From Methanosphaera cuniculi (GTDB taxonomy: Archaea > Methanobacteriota > Methanobacteria > Methanobacteriales > Methanobacteriaceae), in contig NZ_LWMS01000046.1 in the NCBI RefSeq assembly GCF_003149675.1, positions 1 through 62,303 of the forward strand: a stretch of 62,303 bases of DNA. The letters run 5' to 3'. Numbering within the stretch: the first letter of the stretch is position 1; every line of letters starts with the position of its first letter. Positions 31,787 through 41,112 of the stretch are shown here, in pieces. Position numbers and translations under genes: made by a program. The notes below the pieces were generated by a model that was not told the DNA's origin, ran no database searches, and saw only the letters and a program-made list of their open reading frames with translations.

Positions 31787-32056
31787 TCATATTATCTTTT
31801 GTTTTTCTAAGTTATCTAACTTTTTGTCTAAATTATCAGTATCTATGGGGTATGAATCAGTATTATTTCCTTTTTCGATGTTATCTATTATTTTATTACA
31901 ATATTCAGCTTCTTCATCAGTTAAGTATTCTTCTTCTGTGTATTGCTGAATTAAAGCATTATAAATTATATCATTGTATGATTTATTTTTAGGACAGATT
32001 TCAGTTAATAAGTTATATGTTTTTTCACTTACTTTTATTAATTTACTTAAAACCAT
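31787..32056 (-). CDS. Antitoxin-like small protein
   Basis: An 89-aa protein starting MVLSKLIKVSEKTYNLLTEI, followed by KSYNDIIYNALIQQY: the strand-helix-helix pattern of VapB/RHH-type antitoxins and related archaeal DNA-binding proteins. The C-terminal half (YLTDEEAEYCNKIIDNIEKG) is acidic and typical of a toxin-binding tail. No toxin gene (PIN domain or other) is adjacent; the neighbours are hsdS and top6A. It may be an orphan antitoxin or a small regulator. The assignment rests on pattern only. Confidence 0.5.
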   Translation of the reverse strand: MVLSKLIKVSEKTYNLLTEICPKNKSYNDIIYNALIQQYTEEEYLTDEEAEYCNKIIDNIEKGNNTDSYPIDTDNLDKKLDNLEKQKII

Positions 32057-32174
32057 TAGTTAAACCTCTTTATTATAGTATCTTCCTGGAGAATATAATA
32101 TTTTTTCTTACTCGTGAGAAAAAGTTTGTGTAAAATAGATGTTTCTTAATGTAGATAAAAAAAAGTTTAAGTAA

Positions 32175-32183
32175 GGGGTGGAG
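32175..32183 (-). terminator. C-rich 3'-end patch after top6A
   Basis: The complement of GGGGTGGAG lies 24-32 bases after the top6A stop, followed in the sense strand by T runs near 32157-32164. Confidence 0.5.
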
Positions 32184-32206
32184 ATAAGGTTTTATAAAGA
32201 ATGTGA

Positions 32207-33280
32207 TCATTCTATTGGTTTTCCTTCAAGTGCACTTATCTTATTTGGGAAGTATGTATCTACAATATATTCAAGTCCATATTTGGAGAATGATTGTTGT
32301 TCTGCTTTTTTACCTAGTTTTAGCATTTTCTTAATTTCTGTTTGCCAGAATTCTCCTTTATATCTTGGATCTTGTGCTAGTTCTTTTAGACGATTTACAT
32401 CCACATCTTTAAGATCATCTGTAGGTAAGTCATAGTTGATAATGTCTGATGCTGTTACACCGAGGAATTTTGCATCAGGAGTTGCAAGATCATGATTTAC
32501 GTGTGCTAATTTTGCACTTCCTGATATAATTACCATTGCAATGTGGAATCCCCATGGATCTCCGTCGTTACAGATATATACAGGTACATTTAATTCATCA
32601 CTTGCACGGCGAATAAATCGACGTGTTGCACGTGCTGCTTGTCCTTTAAGTCCTATTACGAGTGTGTTAAATCTGTCATATGCTTTTTCTTGTACCATAC
32701 GGTGATACATTCCCATGGTTTCAACAGCTATTATACGATCAACATTTGAATCTACAAATTCAATATCATCTACTGTTGGTGGTATTGTGTATCCTGATTT
32801 TCCTAGTTTTTTTGCATTAAATTCAACATCATCATCACGTAGTGTTATATCTCCAAATACTGATGCTCCATCTTCTTCAGGTAGTAGTCCTAGGTTTTCT
32901 CTTGATACACCTAGTGTTACTTCTATATCTTCTGTGATGTTGTTTGATTCTTGCTGGTTGTCAAATCCTACATCCCATCCTTCTGATACATAGTACATTT
33001 CCCTCATTGTTGCGGTTTTCTGGATGTTTACAAGTTCTTTACAGAAGTTTCCTACACACATCATTTGTGCCATTTTCTTGATTTGTTTTACATTTCCTAG
33101 TGATCTTGTTCCTTTTCTATCTCCTAGTTCAAAGTATCTTTTATCTGGGTTGTAGATGATGTTTCCTGTTCCACGTGATGGTATTTTTATGTTTGGTACA
33201 TTTTCATGTAATACACTTTCAAGTACTTCATCTCCCATTCCTCGTAGTTTTGCTAGTGCTTCTTCTTTGTGTTTCATCAT
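32207..33280 (-). CDS. top6A: DNA topoisomerase VI subunit A
   Basis: A 357-aa Spo11-like subunit of archaeal type IIB topoisomerase. It makes the transient double-strand break through a phosphotyrosyl link. The 5Y-CAP domain carries the catalytic tyrosine in [12 protein letters not shown] (about residue 92-103). The TOPRIM domain (about 185-330) includes the acidic metal site in the family DGDPWG motif ([11 protein letters not shown]). It is encoded 35 bases downstream of top6B, and AAGGAGG lies just before the ATG pair. The length is normal. Topo VI relaxes positive supercoils and decatenates replicated chromosomes. Confidence 0.96.
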   Translation of the reverse strand: MMKHKEEALAKLRGMGDEVLESVLHENVPNIKIPSRGTGNIIYNPDKRYFELGDRKGTRSLGNVKQIKKMAQMMCVGNFCKELVNIQKTATMREMYYVSEGWDVGFDNQQESNNITEDIEVTLGVSRENLGLLPEEDGASVFGDITLRDDDVEFNAKKLGKSGYTIPPTVDDIEFVDSNVDRIIAVETMGMYHRMVQEKAYDRFNTLVIGLKGQAARATRRFIRRASDELNVPVYICNDGDPWGFHIAMVIISGSAKLAHVNHDLATPDAKFLGVTASDIINYDLPTDDLKDVDVNRLKELAQDPRYKGEFWQTEIKKMLKLGKKAEQQSFSKYGLEYIVDTYFPNKISALEGKPIE

Positions 33281-33315
33281 TTTATTTCATAACCTCCTTT
33301 AAGTTTCTTTTTTTT

Positions 33316-34992
33316 TTATTGTAGTTGTTCATCTTCTAGTATTTCTTCTTTTACTCGCATTTTTGGTTCTTCAACTATTACTTCTTTTGCTTCAATTTCA
33401 GGTTGTTGTAGGCGGTTTTTCATGTCCATGATTTTAGCTTTGTGTGTTACTTCATCCATTACTTTTTCATAGTCTGGTATTTCTTTTTCAGCAAGTAGTG
33501 CACATTGTTTAATTACAACAGGAACCATGTCTTCGAAGATTTTTGCTCTCATTTCTTCGTTTTTAGCAGCTTTTTTAGCACGTAGGTATTTTTCGAGTTT
33601 TCTTGCAATTTTCATTGTTGCTTGTCTGATTTCTCGTACTATTTCTTCTTCTGGTGCTACACTTTGTTTTCCTGTTGATAGGTATGGTACGTTTGTTGAG
33701 ATAATATTTACAAATACGGATATTGGTGCATTATCTAATTCTCCTATTCCATATCTTCTCCAGTCGATACTTTTTAATGCTTCGGTTATTGCACAGCTTC
33801 CCTGGTCAAATGTTAATGGTACACGGTTTGCAAATCTCATTATTTCTGCTTTTCGTGAGTTTCCTACTTTTCTTCCTGATTTTCCACCATATGCTAGTCC
33901 TACTTCTACGATGAATGATACTCCTCCACGGTATGCTTGTGGTTTACGGGTGAGTGCTGTTGAAAATTCTGGTAGTAGTATTTCGTTGATTCCTTTTTCT
34001 ATTTGGTCTGATCCTATTGGTTTTAGTCCATTTGTAGGTGGTGCCATGAATTTTATTTTGTCAAATTGTTCTACGACCATTTCAGCTTCTTTCCATGTGA
34101 TGCTTTTTGGTCTTTTGTTCATGTCAATTCCAGTTGCTTCTTCGATTTCTTTGATTTTTTTGAGTGATACTCGTGATAGTGAGTCCATTAGTAGGTTTTT
34201 GAATCTTTTTTTGTTTGTGCTTTTACAAAGGTATATTATATCATCTGCTGTTACACCTTTTGGATGTGGTAGTACTTCTTGTGGTAGTGGTGGTATTTTG
34301 TCTGTTGCACGTTCGAATGTGTATTTTCTTCCTGTTGGGTCTTTAAATACTATTCTTGCGTGTGGATTTCCTATTACTGTTCGTCTGATGTATTCATATG
34401 CTCCTTGTTCACTCATTGAGTATGATACGTCTTTAAATTCGATTTCTATTCCAGATCCAGTTCTTTCTGTTTCGAATTCTTTACGATCTAGGATTATTCC
34501 TGTGTTTTTCTTTACATCGAGTTTTACTTTCATTTCAACTCCTTTAATTTGGTCACCATCTTTGTATCGTGATCTGATTGTTACAGGTTGTCCTGTTGTC
34601 ATTTGTGAAAGAAGTACACATCCACTACATCCTAATCCTTGTTGTCCTCTTGATTGGATATTTCTGAATTTACTTCCTGCAAACATTTGACAGTATACTT
34701 TTGTTATGTAGTCTTCTGGTATTCCAGGTCCATTATCAGCGTGTTTTAGTAGGTAATGATCTTTTCCTAGTCTTTTTAGTTCTATTGTTATGTCTGGTAG
34801 TATTCCTGCTTCTTCACATGCATCTAGGCTGTTTGTTATTAGTTCGTGGAATACTATTGTTAGGGATCTTATTTTTCCTGAAAATCCTAACATTTGTTTG
34901 TTTCGTCTAAAAAATTCTGATGCTGTTAGTTCTTTAAATTCTTCGAATAGTTCGGATGTATCTCGTTCCAAATATTTCAAACCTCCATTCAT
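33316..34992 (-). CDS. top6B: DNA topoisomerase VI subunit B
   Basis: A 558-aa GHKL ATPase subunit of topo VI. The Bergerat fold shows [14 protein letters not shown] (N box, about 47-60), [11 protein letters not shown] (G1 box, about 91-101) and GQQGLGCSG (G2 box, about 125). The H2TH and transducer domains follow. The C-terminal ~100 residues are helical and charged. The ORF opens at ATG 34992, but GGAGGT occurs at codons 3-4, and a TTG at 34971 (giving MERDTSELF) is better spaced and nearer the usual family start. Co-transcribed with top6A. Confidence 0.95.
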   Translation of the reverse strand: MNGGLKYLERDTSELFEEFKELTASEFFRRNKQMLGFSGKIRSLTIVFHELITNSLDACEEAGILPDITIELKRLGKDHYLLKHADNGPGIPEDYITKVYCQMFAGSKFRNIQSRGQQGLGCSGCVLLSQMTTGQPVTIRSRYKDGDQIKGVEMKVKLDVKKNTGIILDRKEFETERTGSGIEIEFKDVSYSMSEQGAYEYIRRTVIGNPHARIVFKDPTGRKYTFERATDKIPPLPQEVLPHPKGVTADDIIYLCKSTNKKRFKNLLMDSLSRVSLKKIKEIEEATGIDMNKRPKSITWKEAEMVVEQFDKIKFMAPPTNGLKPIGSDQIEKGINEILLPEFSTALTRKPQAYRGGVSFIVEVGLAYGGKSGRKVGNSRKAEIMRFANRVPLTFDQGSCAITEALKSIDWRRYGIGELDNAPISVFVNIISTNVPYLSTGKQSVAPEEEIVREIRQATMKIARKLEKYLRAKKAAKNEEMRAKIFEDMVPVVIKQCALLAEKEIPDYEKVMDEVTHKAKIMDMKNRLQQPEIEAKEVIVEEPKMRVKEEILEDEQLQ

Positions 34993-35160
34993 TATGTGTT
35001 ATAGTGGTTGTATTTTTTTTGTAGTATTTTTAAAATTTGTAATACTTTTATTAGTTAATAGTATTATTTATATTTTTTAGTTAACATGCATTTCGATAAA
35101 AATCCAGTATGCCAAACTTATTATTGTAGGATAATATGATGGATTTTATCTTTTTAGTAT

Positions 35161-35185
35161 ACATGAATTATATAAAAATTCATGT
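35161..35185. promoter_or_regulatory. Perfect 9-bp inverted repeat upstream of top6B
   Basis: ACATGAATT (35161-35169) and AATTCATGT (35177-35185) are exact reverse complements around a 7-base A/T spacer. A second, imperfect pair (GATAAAAATCCA near 35095 and TGGATTTTATC near 35140) lies beside it. Its position in the top6B upstream region is compatible with an operator. Confidence 0.4.
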
Positions 35186-35266
35186 GTTTTCTATTTAATA
35201 TTTATGTAAAACATACAATATAAAACCATTGAATATATACTATTTTATGAAAAAATAACAACTTTA

Positions 35267-35272
35267 GGGGGG
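35267..35272 (-). terminator. C6 plus T6 terminator-like site downstream of the KH gene
   Basis: In the minus sense CCCCCC is followed after about 12 bases by TTTTTT, some 240 bases after the KH-protein stop and ahead of the top6B promoter region. Confidence 0.4.
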
Positions 35273-35514
35273 TCATGACAAGTAATAGAAAAATCCCTAA
35301 AAATACCATATGAAACAAAATAAACAATCATTAAAAAACAAGCTTAAAATTAAATAAATTTATAGATAAATAAAAATTATAATAAAAAAAAATAAAAATC
35401 TATAAAATTATAGTAATTCAAAAAAAAGATTATATAAAAAGATCAAATCTAAAAATTTAATCCTCATCTAAAAAAAAAGTTTTATTGATGAAAAAAAAAA
35501 AATAACTTTTCATC

Positions 35515-36252
35515 TTATAATGTTTCAGGAACAGTTTCAAAGTCTTCTTCTTCAATTACTTCCTCAACATCATCAATATCTTCATCATTTTCTTCAGCAT
35601 CAATAGCATCCTGATTATATTCATCCTCAGCATCTGTAAAATCTTCATCTGTATCAAGATCTTCACGGAGAATTTCTTTCATATCAGGTTTACCATTAAT
35701 CATTTCATCAAATTCTTGTCTTTTAAGTTTATCATGCATTTTTTCAAGATATGCATATACAGTTTTTTGTCTTGAACCTTCAAGTATCATTTCAATAGCT
35801 TCACGAGCCATTTGAATATTTTCTATTTTACCAATTAATGATACTGTTTTTCCATAAATACTAATTTCAACATCTAGCATATCATGCATAATTTGTCTGG
35901 TTCTTCCACCTTTTCCAATAATTCTTCCTTTTTGTCTTACAAGTGCTTTTTTAGATTTTCCTACGTAATCTTGTAGGTTAATAATTTCTAAAATAAGATC
36001 ATCATCTTCAAGACTAAGTGCAATATCTGGATTAAATCCTCTTCCTATTGCTTTTATCATATATCTTGCTTTCCAGATTGCTAATGGGTCATCTGTTTCT
36101 TCTGTTGAACTTATTGAAATATTTCCGGTTTCACTATCAATTTTTAGTTCAGTTTTTGTAATAATCTCAAGTTGATGTTTAATTTTACCATTTTTTCCTA
36201 TTGTAACTCCAACTCTGTCTTTTGGTATTTTTAGGTATTCTGTATTAACCAT
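35515..36252 (-). CDS. KH-domain rRNA assembly protein (Dim2/Pno1-like)
   Basis: A 245-aa archaeal homologue of eukaryotic Dim2/Pno1, a small-subunit rRNA maturation factor. It has two KH domains: KH-1 (about 3-75) with VTIGKNGKIKHQLE, and KH-2 (about 90-160) with GRIIGKGGRTRQIM, the intact GxxG loop. A long acidic C-terminal tail (about 195-245, mostly Asp/Glu) follows and is typical of AT-rich methanogen versions. It belongs to a conserved archaeal neighbourhood with aIF1A, rio1 and topo VI genes, all leftward here. It is separated from rio1 by about 490 bases of A/T-rich DNA, so it is probably a separate transcript. Confidence 0.88.
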   Translation of the reverse strand: MVNTEYLKIPKDRVGVTIGKNGKIKHQLEIITKTELKIDSETGNISISSTEETDDPLAIWKARYMIKAIGRGFNPDIALSLEDDDLILEIINLQDYVGKSKKALVRQKGRIIGKGGRTRQIMHDMLDVEISIYGKTVSLIGKIENIQMAREAIEMILEGSRQKTVYAYLEKMHDKLKRQEFDEMINGKPDMKEILREDLDTDEDFTDAEDEYNQDAIDAEENDEDIDDVEEVIEEEDFETVPETL

Positions 36253-36739
36253 TATAAAAAAGCTCCTTTAATTTTCTATTTTAAAATAATGAGGATTTTA
36301 GAAAAATTTTTATCTCCTTTCAATAGTATTCGATTTTAATCTTTTTCGATATACTCCTCTGTTTTTTTCCAATATGTTATTTTTTTTTAATTAATAAATA
36401 TAAAAAAAATTCATTATTCTATTATTAATTTAATAAGATAATATCTAAATTCTCTAGTTAATTAAATAAATTTGATAATAAGTATTTATAAAAAATAAGC
36501 ATCTAATAATATACAACTTTTTTTTTAGTTTATTAAATGTTTAATTGTTTATTTTTACTTTATTTAATTTGTGGTATTTAAATTAACATAAATGTTATTT
36601 AATAAAAAAATTTTTTAAAATATAAAATAACATCATCTCATGTTTAAATCTAGTGTTTATTTATGTAAATGCTATTATAAAAAACTATATGATAAATTAA
36701 CAGATTATCTAATAAACATGATAATAATTTAAGTATCGA
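36253..36739. other. AT-rich intergenic region between rio1 and the KH gene
   Basis: About 490 bases with no gene, RNA or clear repeat. The left end should hold the KH-gene promoter and the right end the rio1 3' region. Confidence 0.5.
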
Positions 36740-37516
36740 TTAACCATTTAGTACTCTATTTAAAATATCATCATAACTTAAATTAAGCTTATATTTTTTA
36801 GCATCATATATAATATTTTTAATATCACGTTCAAGAAGCATACGACTTGAAGGATTACTTCTAAGTGTTGCTTGAGATAAATCAATTACATAAGGATGAT
36901 TATGTGATAAAAGAATATTATATTGTGATAAGTCACCATGAACAAGATCTGCTTCATTATAGCATTTATCAATAAAATTAATTATTTCATCAAATACAAT
37001 CTTAGGATCTTTGAGTTTAACCTTATTAAGAGGAGGTGCTGCACTATGATCATCCTCTGATTTATCCAGATATTCCATTATAAGAACATTTTCAAGTGAA
37101 GTATATGGTTCTGGAACTCTAAGTCCAAGATTATAAAGACGACTAAGATTTTTAAATTCCTTATTAGTCCATGTGTTAATAATTTGACGTGTTTTATTTC
37201 CATGAGTTTTAAAACGAGGATCACCTGCAATATACTCTTTAATCTTCTTAAAATCAAGTGTAACAACACGATATATTTTAACAGCAACAGGCATCATATC
37301 ATCATCATAACCATAAAATACGTTGGCTTCTTTTCCTGTGCTTATAACACCATTAAGTGTGTTAATATATCCTTGTTTTGCAAGCTTATATAAAACTTTT
37401 AATGTTTTATCATCAAATACTTCGCTTGAAACCTGCTTATCTTCACTACTTTTAAGTCTTTTAGTTTCCTCAAGCTTACGCATCTGCTCATCTGCATCAT
37501 GAAAATGTTTATTCAC
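36740..37516 (-). CDS. rio1: RIO1-type serine protein kinase
   Basis: A 258-aa atypical protein kinase of the Rio1 family, needed for late 40S/30S ribosomal subunit maturation. The ATP-binding segment STGKEANVFYG (about 60-70, Rio P-loop) is followed by VAVKIYR with the catalytic lysine. The catalytic loop VHGDLSQYNILL (about 195-206) and the metal-binding VIDLSQA (about 213-219) are complete. The N-terminal ~30 residues are charged. It sits between aIF1A and the KH gene, matching its role in ribosome assembly. Confidence 0.94.
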   Translation of the reverse strand: MNKHFHDADEQMRKLEETKRLKSSEDKQVSSEVFDDKTLKVLYKLAKQGYINTLNGVISTGKEANVFYGYDDDMMPVAVKIYRVVTLDFKKIKEYIAGDPRFKTHGNKTRQIINTWTNKEFKNLSRLYNLGLRVPEPYTSLENVLIMEYLDKSEDDHSAAPPLNKVKLKDPKIVFDEIINFIDKCYNEADLVHGDLSQYNILLSHNHPYVIDLSQATLRSNPSSRMLLERDIKNIIYDAKKYKLNLSYDDILNRVLNG

Positions 37517-37674
37517 TACTCAAACTCTCCTTAGGGTGGGTAAAATATATTATTAAAATATTTCTACTGTTAATCTTCTTTTTCTTTTTTTTATTATAAT
37601 GATTAAAAAAAGAAGAATATAAAAAAAAATTTATCTTAGATCTATACTTTTTTTTAGATTATAAAATTAAGTTA

Positions 37675-37680
37675 GGGGGG
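37675..37680 (-). terminator. C6 tract directly after the aIF1A stop
   Basis: G6 on the plus strand, so the transcript reads CCCCCC two bases after the stop codon. T-rich DNA follows further downstream (about 37600-37640). Confidence 0.4.
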
Positions 37681-37681
37681 A

Positions 37682-38014
37682 TTATATTTTTAAGAATCCT
37701 CTTCTTTCAAGGTAGTTAGCCTCTGTACGTGTGTATCTCCAAATAATATCTGCTTTTTCATCACTTTGGAAATCCCATGGTTTTACAAGTACAACATCAC
37801 CTTCACGTATCCAAATTCTTTTTTTCATTTTTCCTGGAATACGACATAATCTTACATTTTTATCATTACATCTTACTTTTAGTTTTCCATGTCCTAGGAT
37901 TTGTTCTACTACTCCTGGAATTTCACCTTTTCTTGGTGATCTTACACGAATATTTTGTTCTCCATTTTGGTTATTGTTATGGTTGTTATTGTTTTTTTTA
38001 TGATTTTTATTCAA
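37682..38014 (-). CDS. eif1A: Translation initiation factor aIF1A
   Basis: A 110-aa archaeal eIF1A, which binds the ribosomal A site and promotes scanning and start-codon recognition. After an Asn/Lys/His-rich N-terminal tail (first ~20 residues) the OB fold begins at [27 protein letters not shown], with [27 protein letters not shown] typical of the family. The C-terminal tail ends [10 protein letters not shown]. The ATG is preceded by a GGAGGAACC site. It heads the aIF1A-rio1-KH neighbourhood. Confidence 0.95.
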   Translation of the reverse strand: MNKNHKKNNNNHNNNQNGEQNIRVRSPRKGEIPGVVEQILGHGKLKVRCNDKNVRLCRIPGKMKKRIWIREGDVVLVKPWDFQSDEKADIIWRYTRTEANYLERRGFLKI

Positions 38015-38274
38015 AATATGGTTCCTCCATTTCTTGGCTATTTAGGGTTATAATTTTAAATTTAATGTATTATAATTTTGTAAAAGAATTAATTATATTA
38101 TCTTTAGTATTATTATTTCTCATGTATTGTCTTTTTATTTATTTAATAAAAACAAATTAAAATTAATAGCATTTATAATATATATAGTTTTTTCTATATA
38201 TTATTTTATTTAAATAAAGAATAGTTATTAAAGCTAAAAAAAGATAAATCATGTGAAAAAAAATATTAAAAAAA

Positions 38275-38290
38275 GGGTTAGGTGGTGTGG
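38275..38290 (-). terminator. C-rich 3'-end patch after the GfcR-like gene
   Basis: The complement of GGGTTAGGTGGTGTGG lies 13-28 bases after the stop, followed in the sense strand by T7. Confidence 0.55.
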
Positions 38291-38302
38291 TTTTTAAAGG
38301 TT

Positions 38303-38908
38303 TTATCCTACTTTATTAATTTTAATTAATGATTTTACAGCTACATCATCAATATCATTTAATCCTTTCTTATCTACAAGTACACATGCAGCAACAGGAT
38401 TTCCACCATGAGCTTTACATACTTCTATTGCATTTTTTATTGTTGAACCACTTGTTATTACATCATCTACTATGAAGATTGTCTTATTTTTAAGTGTTGC
38501 AAAGTTATTACTTATTGTTCCTTGTGCTGAATCCTCATTTTTCATATGTTTTACTGGGTGGAAAACTGATAATTCTGCATCTAGTATATCTGCTATTATT
38601 GTTGCAAATGGAACACCACTTACTGAAATTCCTACTATTGTATCTGGAACTCCTTCTTCTAGTGCATAATCAGCTAGTGCTGATGAGATATCACGCATTC
38701 TTGATGAGCTTGAACCAATACTTTTCCAGTTTATTGCAAAGTCATCTGGTCTTGTTTTATTTTTGTTTTTCTGTTTACTTACTGGTGTCATTTGCATTAC
38801 AAGCCAGTTGGTTGTATCTTTTGAGATGTTTAGTTCATCTGCAATTTCTCCAGTGGTAAGTCCCTTATTTCTAAGTTCTGTAGCTTTTTCTATTAATTTG
38901 GTGTTCAT
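38303..38908 (-). CDS. GfcR-like HTH/phosphoribosyltransferase regulator
   Basis: A 201-aa protein related to orotate phosphoribosyltransferase but with an N-terminal helix-turn-helix (LRNKGLTTGEIADELNISKDTTNWLV, about residues 12-37). The PRTase fold follows, with the PRPP-binding loop IFIVDDVITSGST (about 140-152). This is the PyrE-like subgroup (COG0856) that includes haloarchaeal GfcR, a transcription activator of sugar metabolism that senses a phosphorylated metabolite. A regulatory role is therefore more likely than pyrimidine synthesis. It lies downstream of the Gfo/Idh gene on the same strand with a 53-bp gap. Confidence 0.85.
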   Translation of the reverse strand: MNTKLIEKATELRNKGLTTGEIADELNISKDTTNWLVMQMTPVSKQKNKNKTRPDDFAINWKSIGSSSSRMRDISSALADYALEEGVPDTIVGISVSGVPFATIIADILDAELSVFHPVKHMKNEDSAQGTISNNFATLKNKTIFIVDDVITSGSTIKNAIEVCKAHGGNPVAACVLVDKKGLNDIDDVAVKSLIKINKVG

Positions 38909-38961
38909 CTTATTTCACATCTTTTTATATTTTTTAATTAATTTTATTTTTTTTTTCCTAA

Positions 38962-39915
38962 TTAGTCTAGATGTACTAGTCTTTGTTCTTTTGATGATTT
39001 CATTGCTGCTTTTACAATTTTAAGTGCTTTAAATCCATCTAATCCTGATACTTCAGGTTCTGTTTTTGTATTAACAGCATTTACAAATGATTTAAGTTCT
39101 TCTTTAAGAGGTTCTTTATTTTTAACTTTTACATTTTTAACTTGATTATTTTCCTTATATAGTGTTACTGTCTGATTTCCGTAGTCAACACTTATTATTC
39201 CATCTACACCTGTAATGTTTAATTGTCGTTTTTTATATGGTGTAAGCCAGTTTGTTTCAAGTATACTAAGTGCACCATTATCATATTTTGTCATGATTTC
39301 TGCATGATCTTCAAACTCACAGTTTGCAAGTTTACTACTCATATTTGCAAATACTGTTGTTGGATGACTTTCAAAAATATAATTAAATATGTCAATATCA
39401 TGAATTGCAAGATCAATTGCAACTCCTACATCACGTATTCTTGGTGGAAAAGGACCGAGTCTTTTTGAGTTTGCAGTTACTATTTCACCAATTTCTCCAT
39501 CATCAATTAATTGTTTTGCAACACGTACAGCTGGATTAAATCGTTCAACATGACCTGTTGCTAGTGTTACTCCTGCATCTTTTGCAGCATCAATCATTTT
39601 TTGTGCTTCTGATATTTCTAGTGCTATTGGTTTTTCAACAAGTACATTTTTTCCTGCTTCTATTGCATCCATTACTACATTATAATGGTATACTGTTGGT
39701 ACACAGATGTTTACAATTTCTATATCATCAAGTTTTAGGATGTTATCATAGTCTACATATCCTATTGTGTTAAATTCTTTTGATACTTTATCTAGTGTTC
39801 CTCGCATCATGTCTGATATTGCCATTAGATTAGTATTTTCAAGTTCTGAGTAGATTCTTACATGGTTATATCCCATTGATCCTACTCCAATAACACCTAC
39901 ATTTGTCTGTTTCAT
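38962..39915 (-). CDS. Gfo/Idh/MocA family oxidoreductase
   Basis: A 317-aa NAD(P)-dependent dehydrogenase. The N-terminal Rossmann fold opens with VGVIGVGSMGYNHVRIY (residues 5-21), and the family EKP motif (VLVEKPIAL, about 94-102) and GHVERFNPAV are present. Similar archaeal proteins act on UDP-sugars (for example UDP-N-acetylglucosamine 3-dehydrogenase), but the substrate here is unproven. Its ATG overlaps the hemC stop by ATGA (39912-39915), so it is translationally coupled to hemC. Confidence 0.85.
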   Translation of the reverse strand: MKQTNVGVIGVGSMGYNHVRIYSELENTNLMAISDMMRGTLDKVSKEFNTIGYVDYDNILKLDDIEIVNICVPTVYHYNVVMDAIEAGKNVLVEKPIALEISEAQKMIDAAKDAGVTLATGHVERFNPAVRVAKQLIDDGEIGEIVTANSKRLGPFPPRIRDVGVAIDLAIHDIDIFNYIFESHPTTVFANMSSKLANCEFEDHAEIMTKYDNGALSILETNWLTPYKKRQLNITGVDGIISVDYGNQTVTLYKENNQVKNVKVKNKEPLKEELKSFVNAVNTKTEPEVSGLDGFKALKIVKAAMKSSKEQRLVHLD

Positions 39916-40787
39916 AAAGATTCCTCTCTTAGTTTTAATCCAATTTCCTTAGCTTTATTAAAGGCATTATCTTTTGTTGTTGTGTTGGTTATATCAGCTA
40001 GTAGTTCACCATCTGGTGTTAGAAGTTTTGCATGTATTGTGATGTTTTCACCATCTATGTGTGAGAGTATTCCAACTGGCCATTGACATCCTACTCCTAT
40101 AGTTTCAAGTATGGTTTTTTCACATAATGCTTCAATTCTGGTATTTTCATCGTTTAGCTGTGCAATAATATCATTATATTCTGAATCTTTATTTGTCATT
40201 ATTGCAAGAGCTCCTTGTCCTGCTGGTGGTACTATGTAGTCTGTGCTAAATACTTCTTTTATGTGATCTTGGAGTCCGAGTCTGTTTATTCCTGCTTGTG
40301 CCATTATTGTTGCATCACATACTTCATCTTCTTCTACTTTTCTTATACGTGTTTCTACATTTCCACGTAATGGTATTGTCTTAACATTTTTTCCATGATA
40401 TTTACAGAATGCTTCTCGTCTTACGCTGCTTGTTCCTATTGTTGCATTATCTGGTAGTTCATCCCATGAGTATTTTGATATTAATACTTCATTTGGTGAT
40501 TCTCTTTCTGGTATTGCAGCGATGGTAAGTTGGTCATTAAGCTCGCTTGGTAAATCCTTAAAACTATGTACAGCAAAGTCTATATCATGATCTATTAGTG
40601 CTGTGTCGAGTTCTTTTGTAAAGATACCTTTAGCATCAATGTTATATAATTGTGTATCTTTAATTTTATCTCCTGTTGTTTTAATTATTTTTGTTTCTAT
40701 TGGTTCACCAATTATTTCTTCAAGTGCTTTTACAACAGTTTGTGTTTGTGTTCGTGCAAGCTGACTTCCCCTTGTACCAACTATCAT
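39912..40787 (-). CDS. hemC: Hydroxymethylbilane synthase
   Basis: A 291-aa porphobilinogen deaminase, joining four porphobilinogens into hydroxymethylbilane for siroheme, cobamide and F430 synthesis. It starts MIVGTRGSQLARTQTQ, the family N-terminus; KDLPSEL and TSSVRREAF are substrate-site segments. The dipyrromethane cofactor cysteine is in GVGCQWPVG (about residue 234). It is coupled to the downstream oxidoreductase by a 4-bp overlap. The 325-bp upstream spacer holds three GAAATTTC-type palindromes that look like regulatory sites, and cfbE lies just upstream. Confidence 0.95.
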   Translation of the reverse strand: MIVGTRGSQLARTQTQTVVKALEEIIGEPIETKIIKTTGDKIKDTQLYNIDAKGIFTKELDTALIDHDIDFAVHSFKDLPSELNDQLTIAAIPERESPNEVLISKYSWDELPDNATIGTSSVRREAFCKYHGKNVKTIPLRGNVETRIRKVEEDEVCDATIMAQAGINRLGLQDHIKEVFSTDYIVPPAGQGALAIMTNKDSEYNDIIAQLNDENTRIEALCEKTILETIGVGCQWPVGILSHIDGENITIHAKLLTPDGELLADITNTTTKDNAFNKAKEIGLKLREESL

Positions 40788-41112
40788 ATAAAATAAACCC
40801 TCCTACCACATTTATTTATTTATTTTTTTTAGTTTTTTTTATATTATTATATGAGTGTGTAAAAATAATTTTTCTTTTTTTTTATTTAGAAATTTCCTAT
40901 AATCTTTTTTTTAGATTCTATCTTGTTGGAAATTTCTTATTATGTTCTTATATTTTTTAATGTATAAAAATTTCCTAAGTTAAATTAGAACCTATTATTA
41001 TCCTTTGTAAAATATTTTTTAACTCTTTATAATTATATATTTATTATATTTAATAAAGTTTTTAATAATACATTTAAAATAGCTTTAATATAACTTAAAT
41101 AATGATTCATGT
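40788..41112. other. Intergenic region between cfbE and hemC
   Basis: No gene. It is the hemC promoter region and contains the three palindromic motifs described separately. Confidence 0.5.
40886..40979. promoter_or_regulatory. Three GAAATTTC-type palindromes upstream of hemC
   Basis: The motifs TTAGAAATTTCCTAT (40886-40900), TTGGAAATTTCTTAT (40926-40940) and TAAAAATTTCCTAAG (40965-40979) share a TTRGAAATTTCYTAT-like consensus. Core spacing is 40 and 38 bp. They lie about 100-190 bases upstream of the hemC start codon. The pattern suggests a multi-site operator; the regulator is unknown. Confidence 0.45.

Larger units (their letters stand above)
34993..35514. other. Intergenic region between the KH-protein gene and top6B
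   Basis: About 520 bases without a gene. The right part follows the KH-protein stop. A C6 tract in the minus sense (G6 at 35267-35272) followed by T6 looks like the end of the aIF1A-rio1-KH transcript. The left part must hold the top6B promoter and contains two inverted repeats, including a perfect one at 35161-35185. A TATA-like ATATAAATAA (minus sense, about 35065-35078) lies about 75 bases before the start codon. Confidence 0.5.

Noticed and set aside
32715-34690. Long plus-strand frames opposite top6A and top6B
   Set aside because: They are shadows of two fully conserved topoisomerase VI genes, with no motifs of their own.
35274-35312. 12-codon ATG frame after GGGGGGTC
   Set aside because: Too short to support a gene, and the G6 is better explained as the C6 terminator-like patch of the minus strand.
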